Position numbers and translations under genes: made by a program. From Roseateles sp. (GTDB taxonomy: Bacteria; Pseudomonadota; Gammaproteobacteria; Burkholderiales; Burkholderiaceae_C), in NCBI GenBank assembly GCA_016790285.1, contig JAEUPJ010000018.1, positions 1 through 64,000 on the forward strand: DNA of 64,000 nt, written 5' to 3'. Under the pieces are notes generated by a model, which was not told the origin of the DNA, did no database searches, and saw only the letters and a program-made list of their open reading frames with translations. This document shows, one piece after another, positions 15,636-26,516 of the stretch (position 1 is the first letter of the stretch; each line of letters begins with the position of its first letter).

Positions 15636-18600
15636 TGCATCGGAGCGCGCCGTGGTGGCCAGAACGCGTGGCGCTCGCCTTCGCGCTGGCGTTGCTGCTG
15701 CTGGTGGCCCCGCGCATGGCCCTGGCGGTCGGCGCGGCGCCGGCCATGACCACGCCCGTGGCGCTCGTGGAGTTCAAGCATCAGGCCTGGTCGATCGAGC
15801 AGGGCGCGCCCAGCCGCATCAATTCCATCGCGCAGACGCGTGACGGGTTCCTGTGGATCGGCAGCGTGGAAGGGCTGTTCCGATTCGACGGCATGACGTT
15901 CGAGGCGGTGCGCATGCCGGGGGCGCAGGCGCCGCGGCTGGTGGTGTCGAGCCTGCGTGTGGCGCGCTCGGGCGAGCTGTGGGTGGGGCTGGCGCGCGGG
16001 CGCGGGGTGGCCCGCGTGGACAACGGTGCCTTGCTCGACATGCAGATGCCCAATCCCTCGCGCGAGGTGAACGACATCCAGGAGGACGCCCAGGGCGGCG
16101 TCTGGGTCGTGCGTGGCGGGCGCAGCGATCGCACGCTGGCCCGCTTCCACGACGGGCGCTGGCAGGAGGTGGGACCGGAGCAAGGCCTGCCGGCGCAACC
16201 CGCCTGGGCACTGCTGTTCGCGCGGGACGGCACGATGTGGGTGGTGCTGTCCAGGACGCTGGCGTTCCGCCGCCCGGGTGATGCGCGATTCACCGATGCC
16301 GGCATCAGCGTCACGCCGCGTGCCAGCTTGTCGGAGGATCCGGCCGGTCAGATCTGGGTGTCGGACGCCGACGGCACGCGCCCCTTGCGCGAACCGCGGG
16401 CCTCGGAGCGATTCATCGCCCACCCGGGTCGCATCGGCGGCTCGCGGATGCTCTTTGACACGCGTGGCGACCTGTGGACCACCACCTGGAACAGCGGCGT
16501 GCTGCGCATCAGCGCGCCGGCCGAGCCCGGTGCCACGGCGCGCGCCGAGCCTCGTCGTGTCGGCGTGTTCAACGCGGCGGCGGGGTTGACGTCCGACCAG
16601 TCGCGCGCGCTGTTCCAGGACCGCGAGGGCAATGTGTGGGTGGGCACGGAGCTGGGGCTGGACCAGCTGCGGCCGGCCCGGCTGGTTGCCGAGCCGGCGT
16701 TGCCCGCCAACTCGCCGACGAGTTATCGCATGGCCGTGGCCGGGGATGGCACGGTGTACGTGGCCGACGCCGATGCGCTGTATGCCATCCCGGCTGGCCA
16801 GGCGCCACGGCGTGTCTCGGGGCATGACTCACCCGCGGAGGCACTGTGCGCTGCGGGGCGAGGCGGGGTGTGGCTCTTCCTCGCTGACCGGGTGCTTCGC
16901 GTGGAGGGAGGCCCGCAGGCGTGGACCGTCCAGCGCCAGCCGAAGCCACCGGGTTCGACGGCCTATGGCTGCATCGAGGATGCCGCGGGGCGCTTGTGGA
17001 TGCCCGGCCTGGAGCGGGGCCTGCACTGGCGGGAAGCCTCGGCGGGCGGCGGCGGATGGCATCGGTGGCCCGAGCAGGAGCCGTCAGCGTCCTTGCCGGC
17101 CAACGCGGCTGCGGGCCCCGACGGGCGCGCAGCGATCCTGTTCCGCGGCGAGCCGCCCTCGGGGGAGCTTCCCTTCCTGGGCGTCGGGGCCGCCCAGTCA
17201 CGGGCGGGCAGCGTCGAGGGGCTGCTGCCGAGCGACGCCGGGTTGCTCGTGAGCGGCCACCGGGGTCTGGCGCCGGCGGGCGACCAGAGCGGCCACCTGC
17301 TGCCGGTCCAGCAGCACCCCTGGGCGGCGTCGCTCAACGGCCTGGCCCAGACCCGCGGCGGCCAGACCTGGGCGGTGGGCGATGCCGGCATCGTGCGCAT
17401 GGCCTCCGCCGACCTGGCCGAGGCCTTGCGCACCGGGGCCGATGAACTGCCGCACCAGGTGTTCGATTTCGAGGACGGGCTCAACAGCTTCGCCCAGAAA
17501 GCGCCTGGCGCGCAGGTGGTCGTCGGCGGGGACGGGCGGGTCTGGTTCCTGACCCGGCGCAACGTGCTGCGGCTGGACCCGGCAGCCATCTCACCGAACG
17601 CGCTCAAGCCGCCCGTGCTCGTCCGATCGGTGGAAGCCGCCGGGCGCAGGTTTGCGGCTGAGGTCGGCGCCCAGGTGCCGCTGCTGCTGCCTGCGGGCAC
17701 GACGACCGTGCGCATCAACTACACGGCGCCGAGCCTGACCGTGCCCAGGCGCGTGAAGTTCCGTCATCGTTTGGTGGGCGGGGACGAGGCGTGGAGCACG
17801 CCCGATGGCGCGCGCAGCGTGCTGCTGTCGGACCTGGGCCCCGGCCGCTACCGGTTCGAGGTGATGGCGGCCAACGACGATGGGCTCTGGAGCGACGAGG
17901 CCGCGTCGGTGACCTTGGAGATCCCGGCGACGTTCGTGCAGTCGCTGGCGTTCAAGGTCGCGGCGGTGGTGCTGGGCGGGTTGCTGCTGTATGGCCTGTA
18001 CCTGCTGCGCGTGCGGCAGTTGCTGGCGCGCATCCGGGAGCGCGCCGAGGAGCGCAGCCGCGAGCGCGAGCGCATCGCCCGCGACATGCACGACACGCTG
18101 CTGCAGAGCGTGCAGGGGCTGATCCTGCGGTTCCAGGCGGCGGCGGACCGGCTGCAAGGCGACGCGCAGACCCAGCAGGTGCTCAACCAGGCGCTGGACC
18201 GTGCCGAAGCCGTGCTGGTGGACGGGCGCGAGCGTCTGCAGGGGCTGCGCCGGGTGGAGGCGAGCGACTTCCAGGACGAGGTGCGCCGCCTTCTGGCCGA
18301 GCAGCCTTTCGCGCAAGGCACGCAGCTCAGCGTGTCGACCAAGGGCCATCGCCGCCGCTTGCGGCCGAGCGTGTTCGATGAGCTGCTGTGCATCGTCAAC
18401 GAGGCTTTGTTCAACGCCGCCAGGCATGCGCAGGCGCGGGTCGTCGAGGTGCAGATCGACTACGGCGGGCGATGGTTGTTCGTCAGCGTGCGCGATGACG
18501 GCGTGGGCATCGACGACGAAGCGGCCGAGCGCGCCGGCCGCGCGGGGCACTTCGGCATGCTGGGCATGCGCGAGCGCGCCGAGCGCATTGGCGCGCAATT

Positions 18601-18685
18601 CCGCATCCTGGGGCAGGCGGGCGAGGGCACGCTGCTGACGCTGCGGCTGCGGGCCGGCATTGCCTACGCCCGCGAGGCTGCGTGA
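15635..18685 (+). CDS. Propeller-domain sensor histidine kinase
   Basis: Large membrane sensor kinase of 1016 residues. After a signal segment, the sensor is a beta-propeller of two-component-regulator-propeller repeats (DGFLWIGSVEGLFRFDG, GNVWVGTELGLDQL and others), followed by a Y_Y_Y-type domain around residues 690-765. One transmembrane helix is near residue 770. The kinase core is HisKA_3/HATPase: phospho-acceptor His near 819 in RDMHDTLLQSVQGL, and a nucleotide-binding G box DDGVGID near 953. HisKA_3 kinases pair with NarL-type regulators, fitting the divergent regulator at 14170. The ligand is unknown. Confidence 0.9.
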   Translation: MHRSAPWWPERVALAFALALLLLVAPRMALAVGAAPAMTTPVALVEFKHQAWSIEQGAPSRINSIAQTRDGFLWIGSVEGLFRFDGMTFEAVRMPGAQAPRLVVSSLRVARSGELWVGLARGRGVARVDNGALLDMQMPNPSREVNDIQEDAQGGVWVVRGGRSDRTLARFHDGRWQEVGPEQGLPAQPAWALLFARDGTMWVVLSRTLAFRRPGDARFTDAGISVTPRASLSEDPAGQIWVSDADGTRPLREPRASERFIAHPGRIGGSRMLFDTRGDLWTTTWNSGVLRISAPAEPGATARAEPRRVGVFNAAAGLTSDQSRALFQDREGNVWVGTELGLDQLRPARLVAEPALPANSPTSYRMAVAGDGTVYVADADALYAIPAGQAPRRVSGHDSPAEALCAAGRGGVWLFLADRVLRVEGGPQAWTVQRQPKPPGSTAYGCIEDAAGRLWMPGLERGLHWREASAGGGGWHRWPEQEPSASLPANAAAGPDGRAAILFRGEPPSGELPFLGVGAAQSRAGSVEGLLPSDAGLLVSGHRGLAPAGDQSGHLLPVQQHPWAASLNGLAQTRGGQTWAVGDAGIVRMASADLAEALRTGADELPHQVFDFEDGLNSFAQKAPGAQVVVGGDGRVWFLTRRNVLRLDPAAISPNALKPPVLVRSVEAAGRRFAAEVGAQVPLLLPAGTTTVRINYTAPSLTVPRRVKFRHRLVGGDEAWSTPDGARSVLLSDLGPGRYRFEVMAANDDGLWSDEAASVTLEIPATFVQSLAFKVAAVVLGGLLLYGLYLLRVRQLLARIRERAEERSRERERIARDMHDTLLQSVQGLILRFQAAADRLQGDAQTQQVLNQALDRAEAVLVDGRERLQGLRRVEASDFQDEVRRLLAEQPFAQGTQLSVSTKGHRRRLRPSVFDELLCIVNEALFNAARHAQARVVEVQIDYGGRWLFVSVRDDGVGIDDEAAERAGRAGHFGMLGMRERAERIGAQFRILGQAGEGTLLTLRLRAGIAYAREAA

Positions 18686-18722
18686 CGCCGCCGCCCGCGG
18701 CCGGCCGCGCGCAGAGCCGGGC

Positions 18723-19697
18723 TCACACCGGGCGCGGCCCCTGCAGCCACAGCAGTGCGAACCAGCCGTTCGCGTCTGTCCACACGGCACCCGGCTTGAA
18801 ACCGGCGCGCTCGGCCATCGCCTGGAAGCCCGTCACCGTGTACTTGTGCGAGTGCTCGGTGTGCAGGGTCTCGCCTTCGAGGAAGTGGTAGCGCTCGCCG
18901 TCGAGTTGCAGCGTCAGCGGCCGGGTGGCGCGCAGGTGCATCTCGATGCGCCGGTAGGCTGGGTTGTAGAAGGCCAGGTGCTCGAAGCCGTCGTCGGGGA
19001 ACTCGGCGCCGAGCTCCCGGCGGGCGCGTTCGAGCACGTTGAGGTTGAAGGCGGCCGTGACGCCGGCGGCGTCGTTGTAGGCCGCGTGCAGCACGGCGTG
19101 GTCCTTGACGAGGTCGATGCCGATGAGCAGCCCGCCGCCGGCCAGCTCGGCCGCCGCCAGGCGCAGGAAGGCGTCGGCCTCGGCGGGCGTGAAGTTGCCG
19201 ATGCTCGAACCCGGGAAGAAGCCCACGCGGCGTGTGGCGGCCGGGCAGGGCGGCAGGGTGTGCGGGCGGGTGAAGTCGGCCACCAGGGGCTGGATGGCCA
19301 GGCCCGGGAAATCGCTCGCCAGCGCGTCGCAGGCGCCCAGCAGGTGCGGGCCGGAGATGTCCACCGGCACGAACTGCACGCTGTCGCGCGGCATGGCCTG
19401 CAGCAGCAGCCGCACCTTGCGCAAGGCACCGGCGCCGTACTCCACCAACTGCACCTGCTCGCCCATCTGTGCGGCCATGTCGCCGGCATGCGCCTGCAGC
19501 AGCGCGAGCTCGGTGCGGGTGGGGTAGTACTCGGGCAGGTCGCAGATCTGCTCGAAAAGCCGTGAGCCGGCCTCGTCGTAGAAGTACTTCGGCGAGATGG
19601 CCTTGGGCGTGCGGCCGAGGGCGGCATGCAGGTCGGCGGCGAATTGGGCGTTGTCGGCCTCGGCGCGGGCCTGGCGCCATTCGATTCCGGGTTTCAT
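18723..19697 (-). CDS. egtD: L-histidine N(alpha)-methyltransferase
   Basis: Makes hercynine (trimethylhistidine) from histidine with three S-adenosylmethionine, the first step of ergothioneine synthesis. The 324-residue protein shows the EgtD signature: SPKYFYDEAGSRLFEQICDL, the SAM-binding VEYGAGALRKVRLLL, VGFFPGSSIGNF and the late NLNVLERAR with HTEHSHKYT. The start ATG overlaps the egtB stop (ATGA). It follows egtB in a two-gene unit and ends close to the convergent kinase gene. Confidence 0.93.
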   Translation of the reverse strand: MKPGIEWRQARAEADNAQFAADLHAALGRTPKAISPKYFYDEAGSRLFEQICDLPEYYPTRTELALLQAHAGDMAAQMGEQVQLVEYGAGALRKVRLLLQAMPRDSVQFVPVDISGPHLLGACDALASDFPGLAIQPLVADFTRPHTLPPCPAATRRVGFFPGSSIGNFTPAEADAFLRLAAAELAGGGLLIGIDLVKDHAVLHAAYNDAAGVTAAFNLNVLERARRELGAEFPDDGFEHLAFYNPAYRRIEMHLRATRPLTLQLDGERYHFLEGETLHTEHSHKYTVTGFQAMAERAGFKPGAVWTDANGWFALLWLQGPRPV

Positions 19698-20836
19698 CGT
19701 GCGAGCCTCACTCCACTGAACTGCCAGCGCGCGGCTGGCGGGAAGAAATTGCGGTAGGTCGGTCGTGCATGGCCGGCTGGTGTGGCGAGGCTGCCACCGC
19801 GCAGCACCTGCTGGCCGACCATGAACTTGCCGTTGTATTCGCCGACGGCGCCTGCTGCGGGCTTGAAGCCCGGGTAGGGCGCGTAGCTGGAGCGGGTCCA
19901 CTGCCAGGCCTGGTCGGCGGCCTGGGCGAAGCCGGGCAATCCGCATGCCGTCTCCCACTCGAACTCGGTCGGCAGGCGTGCACCGGCCCATTCGGCGTAG
20001 GCGCAGGCTTCGTAGAAGCTCAGCTGCATGACGGGGGCATCGGGGTCCATGGGGTGCGGCCCCTGCAGGCCGAACACCTGCCCGTCTTCCAGCCAATACG
20101 CCGGGCGCTGCCAGCCCTGGGCCTGCACGGCTGCCCAGCCGTCGGACAGCCACAGCAGTGGCTCGCGGTAGCCGCCGGCCTCGATGAAATCGGCGTACTC
20201 GCCGCAAGTGACGAGCCGGTTGCTGATCTCGAAGGGCGCCAGCAGCGCCGCGTGCCGCGGCCCTTCGTTGTCGAAGGCGAAGCCCGCGCCGCCGTGGCCG
20301 ATGTCGTTGATGCCGCCGTCATGCCGCAGCCAGGCCTGCGCGGGCGGGTAGACCCGGGCGGGTGCCCGCGTGTAGTAGGCAGGCAGCAGCGGGTTGCACG
20401 AGAAGGCATGCAGGATGTCGGTGAGCAGCAGTTCCTGGTGCTGCTGCTCGTGGTGGCAGCCCAGCTCGATGAGGGCCAGCGCCTCGGCCGGTGCCTGCGG
20501 CAGCAGGTCCCACAGCGCTGCGTCCACGTGCGCGCGGTAGGCCTTCACCTCCGCGAGCGTCGGCCGGCTCAGCAACCCGCGCTGGGGCCGGGCGTGGCGC
20601 GGGCCGAGGCTTTCGTAGTAGGAGTTGAAGAGCCGCGGCCAGCGTTCATCGAAGACGCGGTAGCCGTTCAGGTAGGGCGTCAGCACCAGGGTCTCGAAGA
20701 ACCAGGTGGTGTGCGCCAGGTGCCATTTGGCGGGGCTGGCGTCGGGCATGGACTGCAGCTGCGCGTCTTCGGCGGTCAGCGGCGCAGCCAGGGCCAGCGA
20801 ATGGGCGCGCGTGGCGCGCAGCAACTCGGTCAACAT
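19694..20836 (-). CDS. egtB: Ergothioneine biosynthesis sulfoxide synthase EgtB
   Basis: Non-haem iron enzyme joining hercynine to a thiol donor (cysteine or gamma-glutamylcysteine) through a sulfoxide. The 380 residues comprise a DinB-like N-terminal domain with the iron ligands His42 (HLAHTTWFFE) and His129/His133 (HHEQQHQE). A formylglycine-generating-enzyme-type C-terminal domain follows (LPTEFEWETA ... LRGGSLAT). The ATG at 20836 is preferred over an upstream TTG (20866). It overlaps egtD. No EgtA, EgtC or EgtE lies nearby, so later steps must be encoded elsewhere or handled by general enzymes. Confidence 0.92.
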   Translation of the reverse strand: MLTELLRATRAHSLALAAPLTAEDAQLQSMPDASPAKWHLAHTTWFFETLVLTPYLNGYRVFDERWPRLFNSYYESLGPRHARPQRGLLSRPTLAEVKAYRAHVDAALWDLLPQAPAEALALIELGCHHEQQHQELLLTDILHAFSCNPLLPAYYTRAPARVYPPAQAWLRHDGGINDIGHGGAGFAFDNEGPRHAALLAPFEISNRLVTCGEYADFIEAGGYREPLLWLSDGWAAVQAQGWQRPAYWLEDGQVFGLQGPHPMDPDAPVMQLSFYEACAYAEWAGARLPTEFEWETACGLPGFAQAADQAWQWTRSSYAPYPGFKPAAGAVGEYNGKFMVGQQVLRGGSLATPAGHARPTYRNFFPPAARWQFSGVRLAR

Positions 20837-20939
20837 GGTGGGCACCGTAGCGCAAACTGCTGCCAACGGTATGTCAGTGAAGGACTACATCGTCCCTGAC
20901 AGCCCCCCTAAGCTGAAGACCTCCCCGCTCGCAGGGTCT

Positions 20940-21332
20940 TCAGGGCCGGCGTTCCGGCGGCGCCCATCGCGCCAGGGGCCAGGCGGCCAGCAGCCCCAGC
21001 GCGATGCCCAGGCCGTCGGCCAGCACGTCGGACGCGTCGGCGCTGCGCGGCGGCAGGAAGCCCTGCGCCACCTCGATGCCGCAGCCGTAGCCGAGCAGCA
21101 CCAACACGAGCACCAGCCACTGCCGTGGCTGGCGCCACTGCGCCCACACGCCGGTGAAGGCCAGCGCGGCAAAGGCGAGCAGGTGGTTGGTCTTGTCCCA
21201 GCCCGTGCTCACGCCCTGGGGCGGGTCGGGCACCAGGGCGAGCCAGGTGATGGCGATGAAGAGCACGGCGAGCAGCGCGCGCCACAGGCGGCGCTGCCCG
21301 GGAGCGGCGGCGAATCGGATCAGGCGAAGCAT
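20940..21332 (-). CDS. VanZ-like membrane protein
   Basis: Membrane protein of 130 residues with four predicted helices. It shows the VanZ-type features: DKTNHLLAFAALAF after the first loop, and GCGIEVAQGFLPPRSADASDVLADGLG before the last helix. VanZ confers low-level teicoplanin resistance in enterococci, but most proteobacterial homologues have no known role. It stands alone between egtB and the patatin-like gene, 26 nt downstream of the latter. Confidence 0.82.
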   Translation of the reverse strand: MLRLIRFAAAPGQRRLWRALLAVLFIAITWLALVPDPPQGVSTGWDKTNHLLAFAALAFTGVWAQWRQPRQWLVLVLVLLGYGCGIEVAQGFLPPRSADASDVLADGLGIALGLLAAWPLARWAPPERRP

Positions 21333-21358
21333 CAGGCCGGATTGTGGCCGCTACCCCT

Positions 21359-23677
21359 TCACTTCATCAGCAGCAGCCAGCCCTTGGCCTGGCGCAGGTG
21401 CTGCGCCAGCTGGGTCTGGGCCAGGGCCGCTTCTGCGTCGTTGCCCGTGCGCTTTTCCAGCAGGGCCGCGTCGATCTGCTCCCGCGAGGCGGCGTTGAGC
21501 ATCCAGTTCATCGAGGGTGGCCGTTGGCCCGCCACGGCCGGCAGGCGCAACTCGGCCACCTGGCCGCAGCCGCCGACGCGCTTGATGAGGTCGACGGCCG
21601 AGTCGCGGGCGCGCGCTTCGTTGCTGTTGAGGATGCCTTGTGCCGGGGCGACGACCTCGTTGAGGCCCATGTGTGTGGCGCGGTAGCGGCGGCCATCCTG
21701 GGGGGGCGCGTCCGCCGCGGTGGGGGCGTCGCGGCAGAGCCAGTCGTCCACCTGCGACGGCGAGTTGACCAGCAGCAGCAGGCGCAGCCGCGAGCGGTCC
21801 AGGATGCCCTGGCGCGCGCAGTCGTCTTCGGGCTTGCACACCTTGAGCCGGCCCCCGGCCTCCAGGTCGCGCAGCAGGTCCGACAGCGTCAGGGTGCCGC
21901 TGGACTCCACGTAGCCGCCATCGCCCAGGCGGTCCCAGAGGCGGCCGACGTCGCCGCTGTCCGGGTCCTTGTGGGGCTCCTGGAACAGCACGGCCCCGGC
22001 CGGGCTGATGTAGGGGAAGCGGGCGCTGTTGTGCACGGCCTGCGCCAGCGTGATGCGGTCGATCTCCAGGCCAATGGCTGCGTCGAAGGGGTCGATGCCA
22101 TCGGCGGCCGGCATGAGGAAGTCGGTCTGGTAGACCCGCTGTCCCCGCGACAGGGCGGAGGTGTTCAGGGCCAGCAGCGGCAGCCATTGCGCGTCATTGG
22201 CGCGCGTGCGCAGGACGGTGAGCGGCTGGCTCCAGGGGTTGGGCAGCGGCTTGGCCCCGGGCGGGCACTGGCTGGCCAGCGCCTGCGGCCAGTCGCGCGT
22301 CCAGACCTGCTCGAGCGCCAGCGAGCGGTCCGCACCGGCGAAGGCCATGGGCAGGAAGCGCTGGGCGAGGTCGGGGTAGAGCATGTAGCCCACCGGAGTG
22401 GCGAGGTGGTCGCGGCCGGTGAAGTCGCGCACGAGCTTCCAGGGCGTGCACGCGGCCGCGTCAGCCGCCTGGCGGCGGGCGTCCAGGGCAGCGACGAAGG
22501 TGGCCGCCCCGAGTGCGCCGCCCGAGGTGCCGCTGATGGCGAACACCGAGTCGGCAAAGTTGACGCCTTGCTCCTCGCCCAGCGCCTGCAGCCGCGCGAG
22601 CGACGCGCTGCCCCAGTAGGCCGCGCGCGAGGCGCCGCCGGTCACGGCCACCAGCACCAACGGCCGCTTGCCGTCCGCGCCCACGGTGCGCATCCAGGTC
22701 TGCAGCCAGGCGTCGGTGGGCTGGCGCGGCGCGATGGGCATGGCGGCGCTGCGCTCGGGGTCGGCCACGCGGTGGTTGTCGTTGAACGGCGAGAAGGCCA
22801 CGAACAGCAGCACGGGCAGGGCGGTCAGCGGCACGCGGATCAAGGCCTTGGCCGCATAGGTGAGCAGGATGCCGCCGAAGACCGTCCAGCTGCCCATGGC
22901 CAGCAGCACGAGGGCGGGTGACCCGATGGCGCGCGCCGTGGCCTCGGGCCAGATGAGCAGCGCGGCGAAGATGCCCCATTGCAGCAGCAGCACGAGCACG
23001 ACGAGGGCGCGCGAGGGCGTGCTCATGCGGTCCTCGCGCGCCATCGATGCCATGGCTTCTCGTCGCACGTCCAGGCACAGCAGCCGGGCCAGCCAGGAGC
23101 CGTCGCCCAGCTTGAGCAGCCACTGGCGGCGCTTGCAGACGAAGAGGTACAGCCCGGCCGTCACGAGCAGCAGCGCCACGCCGATGAGGCGCTCGCGGGA
23201 CTGCAGCAGGAAGAACGCGGCAATGGGCAGCCCGCCGCCCAGCACGAGGACGCGCGGCAGCCAGCGGCGCAGGCCCTCGGCAAAGCGCGGGTGCATGCAT
23301 TCACCGAGGGTGTCGGGCTTGAAGCGCCGGTCCAGCAGCAGGCGGCTGGTGTACCAGGACAGCATCAGCCACAGCGCGAAGGCGAACACGAGCACGGCGG
23401 TCTGCACGCTGCCCACTTCGAGCGCCAGCAGCGTCTCGCGGGCCTGGTCGAGCTTGAGCAGCACGATGACGCCCGCGACGACGACGCCCACCGGGAAGGC
23501 GCACAGGCCCAGCACGCGCGCCAGGTAGAGCATGCGCGGCACGTCACCCTCGGGCGCGGGGCCAGGGGAGGGGGGCTCGGGCGGGGCGGGCGGCTGCGGC
23601 GCGTCGGGCGACGGCGGCGGGGAGAACGTCGGCGGCGGCGCGGGATCGTGGGGCGGGTAGACGACCGGAATCAGCAT
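21359..23677 (-). CDS. Membrane-anchored patatin-like phospholipase domain protein
   Basis: Protein of 772 residues with a proline-rich N-terminus (about 45 residues), six or more transmembrane helices up to about residue 310, then a soluble domain. The soluble part has patatin-type features: an oxyanion-like VTGGASRAAYWG, the nucleophile elbow ISGTSGGALGA (GxSxG) and a late DGGYVESSG that would supply the catalytic Asp (DGG). Such proteins are probable lipid acyl hydrolases at the membrane. The substrate is unknown. The start at 23677 removes an implausible 37-residue extension. It is likely co-transcribed with the VanZ-like gene. Confidence 0.75.
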   Translation of the reverse strand: MLIPVVYPPHDPAPPPTFSPPPSPDAPQPPAPPEPPSPGPAPEGDVPRMLYLARVLGLCAFPVGVVVAGVIVLLKLDQARETLLALEVGSVQTAVLVFAFALWLMLSWYTSRLLLDRRFKPDTLGECMHPRFAEGLRRWLPRVLVLGGGLPIAAFFLLQSRERLIGVALLLVTAGLYLFVCKRRQWLLKLGDGSWLARLLCLDVRREAMASMAREDRMSTPSRALVVLVLLLQWGIFAALLIWPEATARAIGSPALVLLAMGSWTVFGGILLTYAAKALIRVPLTALPVLLFVAFSPFNDNHRVADPERSAAMPIAPRQPTDAWLQTWMRTVGADGKRPLVLVAVTGGASRAAYWGSASLARLQALGEEQGVNFADSVFAISGTSGGALGAATFVAALDARRQAADAAACTPWKLVRDFTGRDHLATPVGYMLYPDLAQRFLPMAFAGADRSLALEQVWTRDWPQALASQCPPGAKPLPNPWSQPLTVLRTRANDAQWLPLLALNTSALSRGQRVYQTDFLMPAADGIDPFDAAIGLEIDRITLAQAVHNSARFPYISPAGAVLFQEPHKDPDSGDVGRLWDRLGDGGYVESSGTLTLSDLLRDLEAGGRLKVCKPEDDCARQGILDRSRLRLLLLVNSPSQVDDWLCRDAPTAADAPPQDGRRYRATHMGLNEVVAPAQGILNSNEARARDSAVDLIKRVGGCGQVAELRLPAVAGQRPPSMNWMLNAASREQIDAALLEKRTGNDAEAALAQTQLAQHLRQAKGWLLLMK

Positions 23678-23805
23678 GGGCAGGACTCTATCTGGCGCCT
23701 GCGGGGCGTCCAAGGCGGCGCACCCCTCCTGGGAAACCCTGGCACCGGTGCCTGCGGGCTGGCGCGCTCGTACATTTGCAAACGACAACGACGTCTGGGA
23801 GGACC

Positions 23806-24180
23806 ATGAACAACACGGAACTGCTGCCCCTGCTGGGTGGTGCGCTGGTCGGCATCGGGCTCGGGGCGGGCGCCACGTTCTTCTGGCTGTCCGGCCAGCT
23901 CAAGCGCGAGCGGCAGCGGGTCCAGAACGTGGAACAGGCCCGCCAGCTCGCTGCGCAGCAGGTCACACAGGCGCGCAAGCAGGTCGAGCAGCTGCAGCGC
24001 GAGAACCATGAGCTGCGCCTGGCGGTGCGGCCGGCGCCGCGGCCTGCGCCGCAGCCGGAGCCTGCCGTCGACCCCGCCGAAGCCGCACGCCTGTACGCCG
24101 AATCCAAGCTGAACCCGCAGGCGCCCAAGGAAGAGCCGAAAGGCTTCAAGGACACCGTCATCCTCAAGCGCGGCGAGTAG
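23806..24180 (+). CDS. Small membrane-anchored coiled-coil protein
   Basis: Protein of 124 residues of no recognised family. One N-terminal transmembrane helix (LLPLLGGALVGIGLGAGATFFWLSG) is followed by a heptad-rich charged stretch (RERQRVQNVEQARQLAAQQV..., to about residue 75), then a proline-rich linker and a lysine-rich tail ending KDTVILKRGE. The ATG is preceded by an excellent Shine-Dalgarno sequence (GGGAGG). It resembles DUF1043/YhcB-like anchors in layout only. Divergent from the patatin-like gene, with about 128 nt between them. Confidence 0.75.
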   Translation: MNNTELLPLLGGALVGIGLGAGATFFWLSGQLKRERQRVQNVEQARQLAAQQVTQARKQVEQLQRENHELRLAVRPAPRPAPQPEPAVDPAEAARLYAESKLNPQAPKEEPKGFKDTVILKRGE

Positions 24181-24189
24181 GCCGGCGGC

Positions 24190-24250
24190 CTTGTCACTGC
24201 CGGGACAAGACCTCGGCGCGGCCGCTGCCTAGAATCGAACGGTCGTTCTA
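24190..24250. promoter_or_regulatory. Control region of the beta-oxidation operon with TetR-type palindrome
   Basis: GAACG-GT-CGTTC (24237-24248) is a perfect 5+2+5 palindrome of the kind bound by TetR-family regulators of fatty-acid and CoA-ester genes. Just upstream is a -10-like TAGAAT (24230-24235) within CCTAGAAT. A second inverted repeat, CTTGTC-N8-GACAAG (24190-24209), lies further up. No convincing -35 is seen at the right distance. No TetR gene is in the window. Confidence 0.45.
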
Positions 24251-24304
24251 TTTCTGGGCCGGCTGCAGGAGACGCGGCACGGCCCGCCAACCGAGGTCGT
24301 GCCC

Positions 24305-26398
<2,094 letters not shown>

Positions 26399-26408
26399 TC
26401 AAGGTCCG

Positions 26409-26500
26409 AACAACACAGCCACAGAGACACAGAGGCACAGAGAACATGCAGCGAGCTCAGAGTTCTTTCTCTGTGTCTCTGTGTCTCTGTGGCTTTGTTC
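26409..26500. repeat. CACAGAG palindromic repeat, copy 4
   Basis: Fourth copy, between the bifunctional beta-oxidation gene and thiolase, about 11 nt after the first stop. The left arm (26409-26443) contains CAGCCACAGAGACACAGAGG. The right arm (about 26465-26500) is CTCTGTG units and ends TTTGTTC. The thiolase ATG follows after 16 nt. It shows the element is not confined to the urt operon. Confidence 0.85.
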
Positions 26501-26516
26501 GCATTGAGGAATTCAC

